In this document: piece by piece, positions 24,803 to 33,523 of the stretch
How positions within the stretch are numbered: position 1 is the stretch's first letter
How the letters are laid out: each line of letters starts with the position of its first letter
Assembly: GCA_016219645.1 (NCBI GenBank)
Contig: JACRLR010000026.1
Span: forward strand, 60,983 to 124,982
DNA from: Nitrospirota bacterium
GTDB lineage: Bacteria; Nitrospirota; Nitrospiria; Nitrospirales; Nitrospiraceae
Length of the DNA: 64,000 nt
Direction: 5' to 3'
Translations under genes and position numbers: made by a program
The notes under the pieces: model-generated
Told to the model about the DNA's origin: nothing
The model's input: only the letters and a program-made list of their open reading frames with translations
The model's database searches: none

Positions 24803-25828
24803 TTAGAGTCGTAAAAAGTCTGCCTCCCCCCCATAGGTAATCATGAGTGGGTGCTGTGTCGGCTTGTCGATAAATTGTCCATCAAGAGCACATTCGGCTT
24901 CCAATTGCAGCACGGCTTCATAGATGTTCTTACTTGTGTATCCAAACTCGGGCGTTAGGTAGCGGTTGGGTTTCCCGCGCAAGAGCGAAGGCGTGGCGAG
25001 GAGGAGATGGCGCGGCTGATATGCCACAGCCGTATACCGAAGTGGACCTGCTTCCTCGCCCCAGTATGGGTATATTCCAGGGCTCAAACGTACCAAAGTG
25101 GTGATGAAGAGCGCAAGGTAATCTGCCGGATCAAATGTTTGACCGTCTAAACGAATCGCGATCGAAGTGGGCTCGACGACACGGCGACGCAGTGCCAGGC
25201 CCAAAACATATCGCCCCACCGTGAGCGCGGTCCCCAGGGCACCGCGCATTACATGGGATCTGGCGCGGCGACGTGTGTCCCACCGAGCCCGGGTGACTTG
25301 AACGATGCCGGCCGCGCTGAAGAACATCCCAAAAAAAGGGGTACAATCCGGCCCCCGGTCCACGCGTAAGACGCCGCGGCGCTCAATATGGCCCACCGAT
25401 CCGCTCCCTTCCGACCAGGCCAGCAGGCGCTGCAAAGCTGGGGCTGGTTTCCCTGCTATGCCGACATCAGCGGCGGTCATGTTCGTGGTTCCGCCTGCCA
25501 AGAGCGCCAGGGGAGGCCTGACGTCAAATGGTTTGGTGTGGAACAAGGCGGTCAGCGTGGCCTGGACGGTTCCGTCACCTCCGCAAACGGCCAGCACATC
25601 TACTTGCTGGGAAGCCATTTCCACCAGGGCGGCAGCGATGTCTTCGGGAGTCACAACCTCTCGGTGGATGACTTGCTTGTGCTGGGTCAGGAGCTGTGAG
25701 CAAGCGTCGAAGCCCGATCGGGTCGTCCCACTCCGTGGATTGAGCAGGATACCGACTCGTCGTTGGCGGTGGGTACCCCAAGGCTCAAAACCTGAGGGGG
25801 CACAGCCGATTTCATTTTTGACAAGCAT
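24803..25828 (-). CDS. Diacylglycerol/ceramide-kinase-type lipid kinase
   Basis: A 341-residue protein of the DAGK catalytic superfamily. The nucleotide loop VCGGDGTVQ is at residues 81-89, an N-terminal GILLNPRSGT and a second loop LLAGGTTN near 111-118 complete the core. These enzymes phosphorylate lipid hydroxyls with ATP. In Caulobacter the ceramide kinase CpgB is a DAGK-type protein encoded beside the sphingolipid genes, and the context here is similar; diacylglycerol or another lipid remains possible. It is preceded 50 bp upstream by the CDP-alcohol phosphatidyltransferase gene and followed by the TAM41-like gene. Confidence 0.8.
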   Translation of the reverse strand: MLVKNEIGCAPSGFEPWGTHRQRRVGILLNPRSGTTRSGFDACSQLLTQHKQVIHREVVTPEDIAAALVEMASQQVDVLAVCGGDGTVQATLTALFHTKPFDVRPPLALLAGGTTNMTAADVGIAGKPAPALQRLLAWSEGSGSVGHIERRGVLRVDRGPDCTPFFGMFFSAAGIVQVTRARWDTRRRARSHVMRGALGTALTVGRYVLGLALRRRVVEPTSIAIRLDGQTFDPADYLALFITTLVRLSPGIYPYWGEEAGPLRYTAVAYQPRHLLLATPSLLRGKPNRYLTPEFGYTSKNIYEAVLQLEAECALDGQFIDKPTQHPLMITYGGEADFLRL

Positions 25829-25878
25829 ACTTGTTGTGGTGCAATGCGGCGCGGATGCAACAAGTGGGACCGTCAGGC

Positions 25879-27087
25879 TTACCGGGTGGGAACCTGCTGC
25901 GTGAACAGCCGGACGGCAAGCGAACGGGCACCATCTTTTTCAACCCCATCAGCCAGCCAGGAATGCAGCGGTCCATGCACGATTCGGGTGCGGAAGGCTA
26001 CCCCGAGGCGGACCAGGAGCAGGAGACTTGAAAAGATCGTCCATGCGGCCACCGCCACGAGCCCCATATCCGGTCTGTTGATGAGAAGGCTGATAGTTAA
26101 GAGGATCAGGTTCGGATTCCGTCGGGCCGTCACGAGTCTATTGTATGAGTCGAACTGGCGCCAGCAGAATATGCCGAAATTGCCGAACCATAGCTGAAAC
26201 GCCCCTTCAATAAGGCGGCCCGCAATGTATCCAATGAAGATCGCTCCTATCGTGATGTTCAGCGTGAGCGAGGGAAGGACCGGGTGGAACGACGCCAAGC
26301 CAAGCCCCCACAGCAGATACCAAAACGGGGGATGCACGATGTCCAAAATCTTGTCGAGGAAGTGGCCAAGCCGGGTGGAGGTGATCGTGACGCGTGCGAG
26401 CTTTCCGTCCACCGTATCGAGAAACGTCATGATCCATGCGGCGAGGAGCCCCCATGCATAAAAACCATTGGCAAAAAGGGCTCCGGCAACGACAACCAGG
26501 ACCACGCTGAGCGCGGTGACATGATTCGGCATCACTCCACCGGCCACGCACAGACGCGTGGCCCATTTCGCAGGAACGGGCCACAGCCATTTCGTGACCA
26601 AATCCGTGATGCCCTTGTAGGAACTGCTAAATAAACGCTCTTCCAGCGCTCGTTGCGTATCCGGTCTGATGGGTTCAACAAAAAGCGGCTGCGACTTCCG
26701 CAGATGCTCATTAAAGGAAGCCGACCGGGCTTCAATTTTCTCTATACGAACACCGGGCAGCGTGTCGCCTAGCTCGCCTCCGGACAGAATTGTGCTGGCC
26801 TGCCTCGCCAGATTGGCCGGCACATGAGCCGCAACTATCTGACGTGATGGTCCTGCTGATGCTTCGAGCATTACGTTCAACGAGTTGGCCAGGCTTTGAA
26901 GCACACGGCCATCGAAGAGGTAATCCCCACGAATGATGAGCACCGAATCCCCCGGCGCCACGGAGGAGACATCTTCCACCATCGCGGTCATGCCCACATG
27001 CTTCAGCATGCGGCGATACCGCTCGTGGGACGATAGCCCCCACAAGGGAACCGGGGTTTCTCCGACTATGTGGGCACAAACACTCAT
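25879..27087 (-). CDS. CDP-alcohol phosphatidyltransferase with N-terminal pseudo-nucleotidyltransferase domain
   Basis: A 402-residue integral membrane enzyme. The complete CDP-alcohol motif D-xx-DG-xx-AR-x8-G-xxx-D-xxx-D is visible (Asp224, Asp227, Gly228, Ala231-Arg232, Gly241, Asp245, Asp249), within about six membrane spans in the C-terminal half. The first 165 residues resemble the C-terminal part of inositol-phosphate/sugar-phosphate cytidylyltransferases (LWGLSSHERYRRML, then LIIRGDYLFD) but lack the GxGxRxxPxT loop, so this half is probably inactive or regulatory. It may join a CDP-activated partner to an alcohol to make a phospho-headgroup lipid. First gene of a three-gene operon; ATG 27087 is preceded by a TATAAT box. 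Confidence 0.8.
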   Translation of the reverse strand: MSVCAHIVGETPVPLWGLSSHERYRRMLKHVGMTAMVEDVSSVAPGDSVLIIRGDYLFDGRVLQSLANSLNVMLEASAGPSRQIVAAHVPANLARQASTILSGGELGDTLPGVRIEKIEARSASFNEHLRKSQPLFVEPIRPDTQRALEERLFSSSYKGITDLVTKWLWPVPAKWATRLCVAGGVMPNHVTALSVVLVVVAGALFANGFYAWGLLAAWIMTFLDTVDGKLARVTITSTRLGHFLDKILDIVHPPFWYLLWGLGLASFHPVLPSLTLNITIGAIFIGYIAGRLIEGAFQLWFGNFGIFCWRQFDSYNRLVTARRNPNLILLTISLLINRPDMGLVAVAAWTIFSSLLLLVRLGVAFRTRIVHGPLHSWLADGVEKDGARSLAVRLFTQQVPTR

Positions 27088-27160
27088 CAAAATCTAACTG
27101 CACGGTTAGCCCAACCGAAGGGTCCAATATAAAGAGGGCTGGGGAAAAGAATGAGAATAT

Positions 27161-27195
27161 ATTATACTGACGTTGTTTTAGTCAAAATGGAGCGC
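27161..27195 (-). promoter_or_regulatory. Putative sigma-70-type promoter for the lipid-kinase operon
   Basis: On the minus strand a perfect TATAAT (27166-27161) lies about 70 bp upstream of ATG 27087. Weak -35-like candidates (ATTTTG or TTGACT) lie at non-ideal spacing of 16 or 13 bp. The region is AT-rich compared with its surroundings and separates two divergent genes, so a promoter is expected here. Confidence 0.4.
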
Positions 27196-27235
27196 AGTTT
27201 TTGCTGAGTCTGGCACCTACATAATAGGCAAGAAT

Positions 27236-28177
27236 ATGAATAGCAGCTTCAGGTTTGCCCACATTTCTGATCTCCATCTCACTTCACTGGACGACGTCAA
27301 GGTTTCGGATCTGTTGAACAAACGCGCGCTCGGCTACCTATCCTGGCGGCGGCGACGCCGTCGCGAGCACTCTCCCGAAGTGTTAGCCGCCCTCCTGCGC
27401 GACCTGCGCGACCTCAACCTGGACCACATCGTCATTACGGGTGATCTGACCCACATCGGCCTGCCGAGCGAATTCCAGCAAGCCAGACAATGGCTTGAAG
27501 CCCTCGGTGCCCCGACCGATGTCACGGTTGTCCCCGGCAATCATGATGCGTATGTCCACACAGCGTGGGACAAGACCTTTGCCCTATGGACGCCCTATAT
27601 GGCCTCGGATCCGGGACTCCAGACGATAACAGAGCAGGGGCCAGGCCGTGAACTCTTTCCCAGTGTGCGCCTGCGTCGGCCCGCCGCCCTGATCGGACTC
27701 ACCTCGGCCTGTCCATCGGCTCCCTTTTTGGCCACAGGAAGCCTGGGGCCCACGCAGTTGAAACGGCTCGATGAGATCCTGGATCAGACTGGACGACAGG
27801 AATTGTTCAGAATCCTTCTTATCCACCACCCCCCTGTTGCGGGCACGGTGGGGTGGCGAAAACGGCTCACCGACAGTTCGGCGTTGAGTGGTCTCCTTGC
27901 CCGGCACGGCGTGGAGATGGTGTTACACGGGCATGCCCATCGTGCCTCCGTAGTGCACTCTTCAGGAGCGCAAGGGGATTTTCCCGTTATCGGGGTTCCC
28001 TCTACTTCCGCGCTTGGGAGGAAGCCGGACCACCGCGCACGGTACCATGTTTACGAGGTCTGTCCCTCGCCCGCAGGATGGGCTGTCCGGATATCGGTAC
28101 GCGGGTATGCCATGCGAGATCGCTGTTTTTTGGGCGAGGACCAGCAAGACATGGCAGTGCCACGCTCAGGAAACTGA
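27236..28177 (+). CDS. Calcineurin-like metallophosphoesterase
   Basis: A 313-residue soluble metallophosphoesterase. All family blocks are visible: HISDLHL (Asp12, His14), ITGDLTH, VPGNHDAY, and HGHAH near residue 230. Relatives include LpxH-type UDP-lipid pyrophosphatases, cyclic-nucleotide phosphodiesterases and CDP-alcohol pyrophosphatases. Placed divergently from the CDP-alcohol phosphatidyltransferase operon, it could hydrolyse a nucleotide-lipid or phospholipid phosphate in the same pathway, but this is inference. An Arg-rich patch (RRRRRR at about 38-44) may help bind phosphate or the membrane. Confidence 0.85.
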   Translation: MNSSFRFAHISDLHLTSLDDVKVSDLLNKRALGYLSWRRRRRREHSPEVLAALLRDLRDLNLDHIVITGDLTHIGLPSEFQQARQWLEALGAPTDVTVVPGNHDAYVHTAWDKTFALWTPYMASDPGLQTITEQGPGRELFPSVRLRRPAALIGLTSACPSAPFLATGSLGPTQLKRLDEILDQTGRQELFRILLIHHPPVAGTVGWRKRLTDSSALSGLLARHGVEMVLHGHAHRASVVHSSGAQGDFPVIGVPSTSALGRKPDHRARYHVYEVCPSPAGWAVRISVRGYAMRDRCFLGEDQQDMAVPRSGN

Positions 28178-28183
28178 AAAAAT

Positions 28184-29251
28184 TCAGCCTAAACGACGGT
28201 ACAGCCAGAAGGCGACACCGCATAGCACCGCGATGGGGCTTAACACGGTCAGCGCGGCGTTAAGATGTAAAATGGTTCCGAGATGGGCCGCGATATGGCT
28301 GATAAAATGAAAGGCAGCGCCTAGAAGAGATCCGTGAAGGATTCGTTTACCAGCCGTCGCCTCCCGAAGCGGACCGAACACAAAGGGAATCGCGACAATT
28401 ACCATCACGAGGGTCGAGAGCGGCATACTGAACTCCTGCCACAACTTCATCTCCAAGCGCTCAACGTTCTGCCCGGTCTCTTTGAGATAGGACACATGCT
28501 GGTACAGAGCCGAAAGCGATAAGATCTCGACAGGCAGGACGAGCAATTCCACTTGCGCTGGCATGAGTGAGACGTCCCAGGGAAGGCTCGGTAAGCGTTT
28601 CGTTACGACGGTGTTCCCTTCAAAAATCCGTTGGACCGCTTCCAGAAGCACCCACTGATGTGGATCCTGTGTATCGGCTCGCTCCGCCCATGTCGCGAGG
28701 CGTAACCGGCCACGGTCGTCAAATTCATAAATCTCGATTTCTGAGGGAATTCGACCATCAACGACCTGATGCACCTTGATAAAGCGATGATCGTCCCGTG
28801 TCCAGAATCCCTGCTCGGTACGAAAGGATTCCAGTCCAGAAGTCGCCAGGACGCGGCGCTTGAAGGCGAGTTGATCGGTATAGGGTGCCACCGACTCTTG
28901 AAGGCCGACGACCGCGACCATCAGAAGGAGGCCGGTTCCGGTTACCGACCAGCCGATACGCAACGGGGAGATGCCCAAGGCCAGCATGGCGATGAGTTCA
29001 TGGCCTGCAGCCAATTCCCCCAAACCGATGATGCTCCCCATTAAGGCGGTCGCAGGAGCCAACTCAACCATTCGACCCGGGGCTGTCAAGAGGACATTCA
29101 GAGCGGCATCGGCTATCCCGTACGTGCCGCGCCCCACCATATCCAGTTCGTTGACGAAAGCCATTAAGCTGAAGATGGACAATAAGATAGCCAGCACGAG
29201 GACATATCCCTTGATCACTCTGAACCAAATGTGTCGATCAAGTGTGAGCAT
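28184..29251 (-). CDS. lptG: LPS export ABC-transporter permease, LptG type
   Basis: A 355-residue permease of the YjgP/YjgQ family with three membrane helices at each end and a central periplasmic beta-jellyroll. It begins LTLDRHIWFRVIKGYVLVL and ends with helices containing PFVFGPLREATAGKRI. With LptF and LptB it extracts LPS (or related lipids) from the inner membrane. Its gene follows lptF but is separated by 208 bp containing a repeat. It sits within a putative sphingolipid locus, so a paralogue devoted to sphingolipid transport cannot be excluded. Confidence 0.85.
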   Translation of the reverse strand: MLTLDRHIWFRVIKGYVLVLAILLSIFSLMAFVNELDMVGRGTYGIADAALNVLLTAPGRMVELAPATALMGSIIGLGELAAGHELIAMLALGISPLRIGWSVTGTGLLLMVAVVGLQESVAPYTDQLAFKRRVLATSGLESFRTEQGFWTRDDHRFIKVHQVVDGRIPSEIEIYEFDDRGRLRLATWAERADTQDPHQWVLLEAVQRIFEGNTVVTKRLPSLPWDVSLMPAQVELLVLPVEILSLSALYQHVSYLKETGQNVERLEMKLWQEFSMPLSTLVMVIVAIPFVFGPLREATAGKRILHGSLLGAAFHFISHIAAHLGTILHLNAALTVLSPIAVLCGVAFWLYRRLG

Positions 29252-29337
29252 AGGTTTTAGGAGGCTGCGGAAAAACTCGGTTTATACACCATAAGACCGT
29301 TAGGATTTTCCATATGGTGCTGATGCCTGAATAGCCT

Positions 29338-29459
29338 CAGGATGCTCAAAAAGGCCGTCCAGCAAGGCCGCAGCGAGCGAAGTGGCGAGGCGTACTCTTC
29401 GGTACGTTGAGCCTCTTCGTGAAGCGAGAACGCCGCTGGCGGACTTTTTCAGCATCCTG
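29338..29459. repeat. Dispersed repeat family A, full-length form between lptF and lptG
   Basis: A 122-bp element with inverted ends (CAGGATGCTCAAAAAGGCC at the left and GGACTTTTTCAGCATCCTG at the right). Its interior contains the same AGCAAGGCCGCAGC, GTACGTTGAGCCTCT and GAGAACGCCGCTGGCGG as the copy at 21179-21308. The lptF stop codon (TAA, 29462-29460) directly abuts the right end. Confidence 0.75.
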
Positions 29460-30551
29460 TTAGGATCGACGCCCGCGGCCTTGCCAGAGTGCGGCCCAAG
29501 GCGGACCCCACAACAGGCCCGCGACTAGGATCGCCAAAAGGATATGGACCCACCAGATTCCCGGAATGGTGCCGACGACTCCTTTCTCTACCCAGGTCTT
29601 GGCCACCAGATTCAAATTGTAAAACGTGGCATAACTCAGCACCGCGACGAACAACTTGGCATACTTGCCCTGCCGTGCCCTGGCGCGACTCAGTGGAAAA
29701 CCGAGCAAGCCCATCAGAAACGTAGCCACCGGGGTGGACAGGCGCCATTGCAGTTCGGCGATATCCACGGATGAATCGGACAGGGCCAACTGCCAGGTCG
29801 GCGCGGCCTTTCGCCTATATTCCAGCACTAAGTCGCTTGATCTTCCCCACTCGATAACCAGGCGCTGAGTGGTGGCTTGGGCCAGGTCGCCATGATCTTG
29901 AGGTAGCATGTAGACCTGCGCCTCAAGACATACCAGTCCCCTACTCGCTTCAGTCTCGACAGCTTCGGCATAATAGGCTTCTTTTGCCGAGACGACCCGC
30001 ACCTGATTTCCCTCGCGTGATTGGATAAACACCTCCTGCATGTGGCCGGTCTGTTGATCGAGATGTTGGAAGAAGATGACATGTTTTCTGGACGAACTCT
30101 CATAGAAGCGCCCGGGCTTCATATTGTTGAAGTCGAAATCGGCAACGGCCTGATGTTCCAGCCGGTAGCGGATGTCGTTGGCCCACGGCCGCACATAGAC
30201 GGATAGGTAGGCCACCAATCCCGCCACGACGAGCGAGACCACCAACACGATACGCACAATCCGATCGGGGCTCACACCACAGGCAAAGAGGGCGGTCATT
30301 TCAGAATCGGTGTAGAGGCGTCCGAGGGCAACCACGATAGACAGGTGCAACGCAATCGGTAACAGGACCTCCAGCGCGATGGCGGCCTTGAGCAGAACCA
30401 TCAGCACGACGCTATCCCCGGACATTGCTCCGTCAGCCACCTGACTCAGGTAGCGAGCGGCGGTGAAGTTGGCGAACAGGAACACCAAGCCGGGGCAAAA
30501 AATGAGGAGCGGCTTGGTGATTTCCCAAGAAATATAGCGGTCGAGTATCAA
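29460..30551 (-). CDS. lptF: LPS export ABC-transporter permease, LptF type
   Basis: A 363-residue permease of the YjgP/YjgQ family with N-terminal RYISWEITKPLLIF, then long hydrophobic helices, a periplasmic beta domain and C-terminal helices with GFPLSRARARQGKYAK. It pairs with LptG. The start appears to be TTG (30551), as no upstream ATG fits the family N-terminus. The 280-bp divergent region upstream is shared with the plus-strand cytidylyltransferase gene; I see no clear promoter boxes in it beyond AT-rich patches. Confidence 0.85.
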   Translation of the reverse strand: MILDRYISWEITKPLLIFCPGLVFLFANFTAARYLSQVADGAMSGDSVVLMVLLKAAIALEVLLPIALHLSIVVALGRLYTDSEMTALFACGVSPDRIVRIVLVVSLVVAGLVAYLSVYVRPWANDIRYRLEHQAVADFDFNNMKPGRFYESSSRKHVIFFQHLDQQTGHMQEVFIQSREGNQVRVVSAKEAYYAEAVETEASRGLVCLEAQVYMLPQDHGDLAQATTQRLVIEWGRSSDLVLEYRRKAAPTWQLALSDSSVDIAELQWRLSTPVATFLMGLLGFPLSRARARQGKYAKLFVAVLSYATFYNLNLVAKTWVEKGVVGTIPGIWWVHILLAILVAGLLWGPPWAALWQGRGRRS

Positions 30552-30832
30552 CGTACAGGCCCGTTACAGTGGTTGTTCTGCCTTTTCACGAACGACGACG
30601 GGACAGGACCTTGGATTTCATGTCTGGAAGCTAGGCCTATGGCTTGAGGGAGCCATCTCCGCGTATGCTACTTGCGAGGCGGGCGCTTTTAAAATTCCAC
30701 TTGCTCGTGTCTCGTACATTCTATATATGTTAACCTACCTGAGTCGGGCTGTATAGGCGTGATCTTCCTGGAGACACCGCCGGAATGCGTCCCAGTGACG
30801 CGCGACCTCGTGTCGGAAGAAGGAGTGTGCAC

Positions 30833-31618
30833 ATGAAGGCTATTATATTAAGCGCGGGGCAAGGACGACGTCTGCTTCCGTTAACGGCAGAAGCTCCCAA
30901 ATGTGCCCTCCAGATCGGAGGACAGTCTCTGGTTGAGTGGCAGATCACGCAATTAATCAAGTGCGGCATCGATCAGGTGACCGTGGTCGTGGGGTTTGAA
31001 GCTGACAAGGTGGAACACCTCTTACGCAGCCATTATAGGCCAGACCAAGTACAAACGCTGTACAATCCATTTTTTGCCGTCAGCGATAATCTCGTCAGCT
31101 GTTGGCTGGCACGCCACCTGATGACCGAGGAGTTTATCCTATTGAACGGGGACACCTTGTTTGAAGAAGCCATTCTGGATCGCCTTCTTGGCACGCCATC
31201 CCGGCCGGTCACTCTCGTGACGGACAGCAAGTTGACCTACGATGCCGACGACATGAAAGTCACGTTAGACGAACACCGAGTGCTTGGAGTGGGGAAAACC
31301 CTTCAGCCGGATCAGTCTCATGGAGAGTCGATCGGCATGATGCTTTTCCGTGAAAATGGGCCCGACCTGTTTGTCAGCGCGGTCGAGGGTGCGCTTCGGA
31401 AACCCCAGGCGTTGAAGCGGTGGTATCTGTCGGTTATTGACGAAATGGCACAGTCAGGTCTCGTGCGGGCTTGTCCCATCCAAGGCTTGAGATGGGCCGA
31501 AGTGGACTATCCTGTTGATCTCGAGGATGCCAAAAAACTGGTAACCTCCTGGGGTGCCCCTTCCTCACTCAAGACCCCTTCCGCTCAGCAATTCTCTGAG
31601 CCAATTCCCAGTCACTAA
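30833..31618 (+). CDS. Sugar/choline-phosphate nucleotidyltransferase-like protein
   Basis: A 261-residue NTP-transferase with the loop LSAGQGRRLLPLTAEAPKC (conserved Lys23) and the metal-binding LLNGDTLFE. It looks like the phosphocholine or inositol-phosphate cytidylyltransferase group (LicC-like). It may activate a polar headgroup for the CDP-alcohol phosphatidyltransferase encoded 4 kb away; the real nucleotide and sugar are unknown. An AAGGAG lies upstream of ATG 30833. Its last 50 bases overlap the convergent gene 31569-32369. Confidence 0.72.
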   Translation: MKAIILSAGQGRRLLPLTAEAPKCALQIGGQSLVEWQITQLIKCGIDQVTVVVGFEADKVEHLLRSHYRPDQVQTLYNPFFAVSDNLVSCWLARHLMTEEFILLNGDTLFEEAILDRLLGTPSRPVTLVTDSKLTYDADDMKVTLDEHRVLGVGKTLQPDQSHGESIGMMLFRENGPDLFVSAVEGALRKPQALKRWYLSVIDEMAQSGLVRACPIQGLRWAEVDYPVDLEDAKKLVTSWGAPSSLKTPSAQQFSEPIPSH

Positions 31619-32369
31619 CTTTATCCACGTCCAATGACGCTTCAGGAAACGGAAGCATCACCGCTTCGATCGAGAGGTCTAACCGGCGCGAGAGACGAGA
31701 GAGGGCATCACGAAGGGTGAATTGTCCGAGTAGATACCGCAAAACGGGTATCCATCCTAGTGCCGAGATCAGTTGGATGGGTTTCTTGCGAAGTGTTTCC
31801 ACTTGGCGCCAAAATGCCGCTGCCGAACGTCCTCGTGCGCTCAAAAACGCGTACAGATTGCATCCGCATACTCGACTACCCCTAAACTTCATCACCGTTC
31901 GCTTCATGTCCGGGTAGGCTGAGGCCACCAGATCGTAGGCGGCGAATCCTACCGCCACATCACAGTTCCTGCTCCTTGCTTCCGAACAAAAATAGTCGAT
32001 GAGTCGCGCGCTCAAGAGGGCGTGGTCGGCCGTGACCAGCAGCACCGGTTGTTCGTGGGGAAGGGATTGCATCACAGCGTGAGCGCTGGAGCTGGGAGTT
32101 GCCTGAGGCTCAACCCATTTCACCTGGCCCGAAGCAATCAGATCGTGAAGCTCCTTGTGTGTCTCTACCGCATGCCACGCGGGCCCGCATAAGATCCGGT
32201 TTCCGATGGCCTGCGCCTCGGCCAGGGCACCCAGCACGCGGAGAACCATGGGGATGCCTCCAACAGGCGTTAAGGCTTTGCACGACACACCGGCTGCGCG
32301 GGCCACCGGATCATCCGGCGTCCGGTCTCCGGCGAGGACAATGGCGGTGAACGACGAACTGCTGCTCAT
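31569..32369 (-). CDS. MobA-like NTP-transferase domain protein
   Basis: A 266-residue protein with a nucleotidyltransferase-type N-terminus (IVLAGDRTPDDP, then CKALTPVGGIPMVLRVL). The metal-binding site is VTADHALLSA instead of the usual GD/AD, and the loop lacks the GxGxR pattern, so activity is uncertain. It overlaps the stop of the upstream ceramide-synthase-like gene by a TGATG, so the two are cotranslated. This link makes a role in the same lipid pathway likely. Confidence 0.65.
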   Translation of the reverse strand: MSSSSSFTAIVLAGDRTPDDPVARAAGVSCKALTPVGGIPMVLRVLGALAEAQAIGNRILCGPAWHAVETHKELHDLIASGQVKWVEPQATPSSSAHAVMQSLPHEQPVLLVTADHALLSARLIDYFCSEARSRNCDVAVGFAAYDLVASAYPDMKRTVMKFRGSRVCGCNLYAFLSARGRSAAAFWRQVETLRKKPIQLISALGWIPVLRYLLGQFTLRDALSRLSRRLDLSIEAVMLPFPEASLDVDKVSDWELAQRIAERKGS

Positions 32370-33523
32370 CACAATGTCCTTTCATAGATCCGGTAGCGTT
32401 TGTAGGGAGTGCTGCCGAGCGCGGCCAGTATATTCCGCATTGGCATATTGTCTTCCAGGATCCAGGATAACTCCACCTCCCGGACTCCGCGCTTGAGGCC
32501 GTGACTGCGCACCCTCTCGATGAGCAGGAAGGCCAGCGCGGTTCCGATCGCACCCCCTTGGTAACGCTTACGGACACCCATGAGGGGCACGCGAGCCGTT
32601 TGAGGAAATGCCACCTTGAGGCGCCACAAGAGCTTCAACCATCCGAAGGGAAGCAAGCGTCCATCTAAGTCCCGGATCGCCTCATTTAAATTTGGAAACA
32701 CGACGATCATTGCGGCAGGCACCCCGTCGACTTCGGCAATTTGGACGAAATCGTCCTCGACCCACTGTCGCAAGCTGTTCCCTAAATGCTGAAACTCTTC
32801 CTCCGTGAAGGGAACAAAGCCCCAGTTTGTGGACCAGGCGTCCTCGAAGATATCTCTGAGAATCTGGAGTTCCTCCTTCCATTGCGACCTGCGCAATGGC
32901 CTGATCCGTGCGATGCCGGAAGCTTTGGCTAGAACCGCTTCCATGAACTTGGGAGGCGTGAAATCGGTGGCGAGGCGGTAAGCCAACAGGTCTTTAACTC
33001 CCTTGTATCCCTCGGCCAGGGTCCGATCGGCGTAATACGGGCGGGCGTGGCCCATCATAATCATTGGGGGCGTGTCGTAGCCCTCCACGAGCAGCCCGCA
33101 CTCCTGGTTGCTCGAGAAGCTGAACGGGCCGCGAATGCGCGACATCCCTTGGTCACGCAGCCAGGCTTCCGCCGTGCCCAGCAATGCGTGGAACGTCTCT
33201 GCCACATCCTCGGCTTCGAGCATGCCGAAGAATCCTGTTGCGTCGCGATAGCGGGACTCCCACAATTCGTCCACCTGAGCGCTGATTCGTCCGACGGGAT
33301 TGGCGCCGCGGTAGGCAAGCCAAAAACAGCTGCGAGCGTGCGCGAAATACGGGTTGCGCTGAGAAAGGTGGTCGCGTCGCTCGACCAACAAGGGCGGGAC
33401 CCATGCCGGATCTTCGGCATAGATCGACCAGGGAACACGTATGAAACGGTGAAGGTCGTGGGACCCGCTTACCATTGCGATTCGTAGGGGCTCAGCAGCC
33501 GACGGCATGGGAGGCGTTCGCAT
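32369..33523 (-). CDS. GNAT-fold acyltransferase, ceramide-synthase (bCerS)-like
   Basis: A 384-residue protein of two GNAT-like halves, longer than ordinary acetyltransferases. Conserved-looking segments are FIRVPWSIYAEDPAWVPPL at the start, GPFSFSSNQECGLLVEGY, GVKDLLAYRL and, in the second half, GVRKRYQGGAIGTALAFLL and ELSWILEDNMPM. Bacterial ceramide synthase (bCerS) of Caulobacter is a large GNAT-like protein unrelated to eukaryotic LASS enzymes, and it N-acylates the sphingoid base. The gene next to serine-palmitoyltransferase-like and ligase/ACP genes supports this. No soluble substrate is excluded. ATG 33523, alternative ATG 33508. Confidence 0.68.
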   Translation of the reverse strand: MRTPPMPSAAEPLRIAMVSGSHDLHRFIRVPWSIYAEDPAWVPPLLVERRDHLSQRNPYFAHARSCFWLAYRGANPVGRISAQVDELWESRYRDATGFFGMLEAEDVAETFHALLGTAEAWLRDQGMSRIRGPFSFSSNQECGLLVEGYDTPPMIMMGHARPYYADRTLAEGYKGVKDLLAYRLATDFTPPKFMEAVLAKASGIARIRPLRRSQWKEELQILRDIFEDAWSTNWGFVPFTEEEFQHLGNSLRQWVEDDFVQIAEVDGVPAAMIVVFPNLNEAIRDLDGRLLPFGWLKLLWRLKVAFPQTARVPLMGVRKRYQGGAIGTALAFLLIERVRSHGLKRGVREVELSWILEDNMPMRNILAALGSTPYKRYRIYERTL

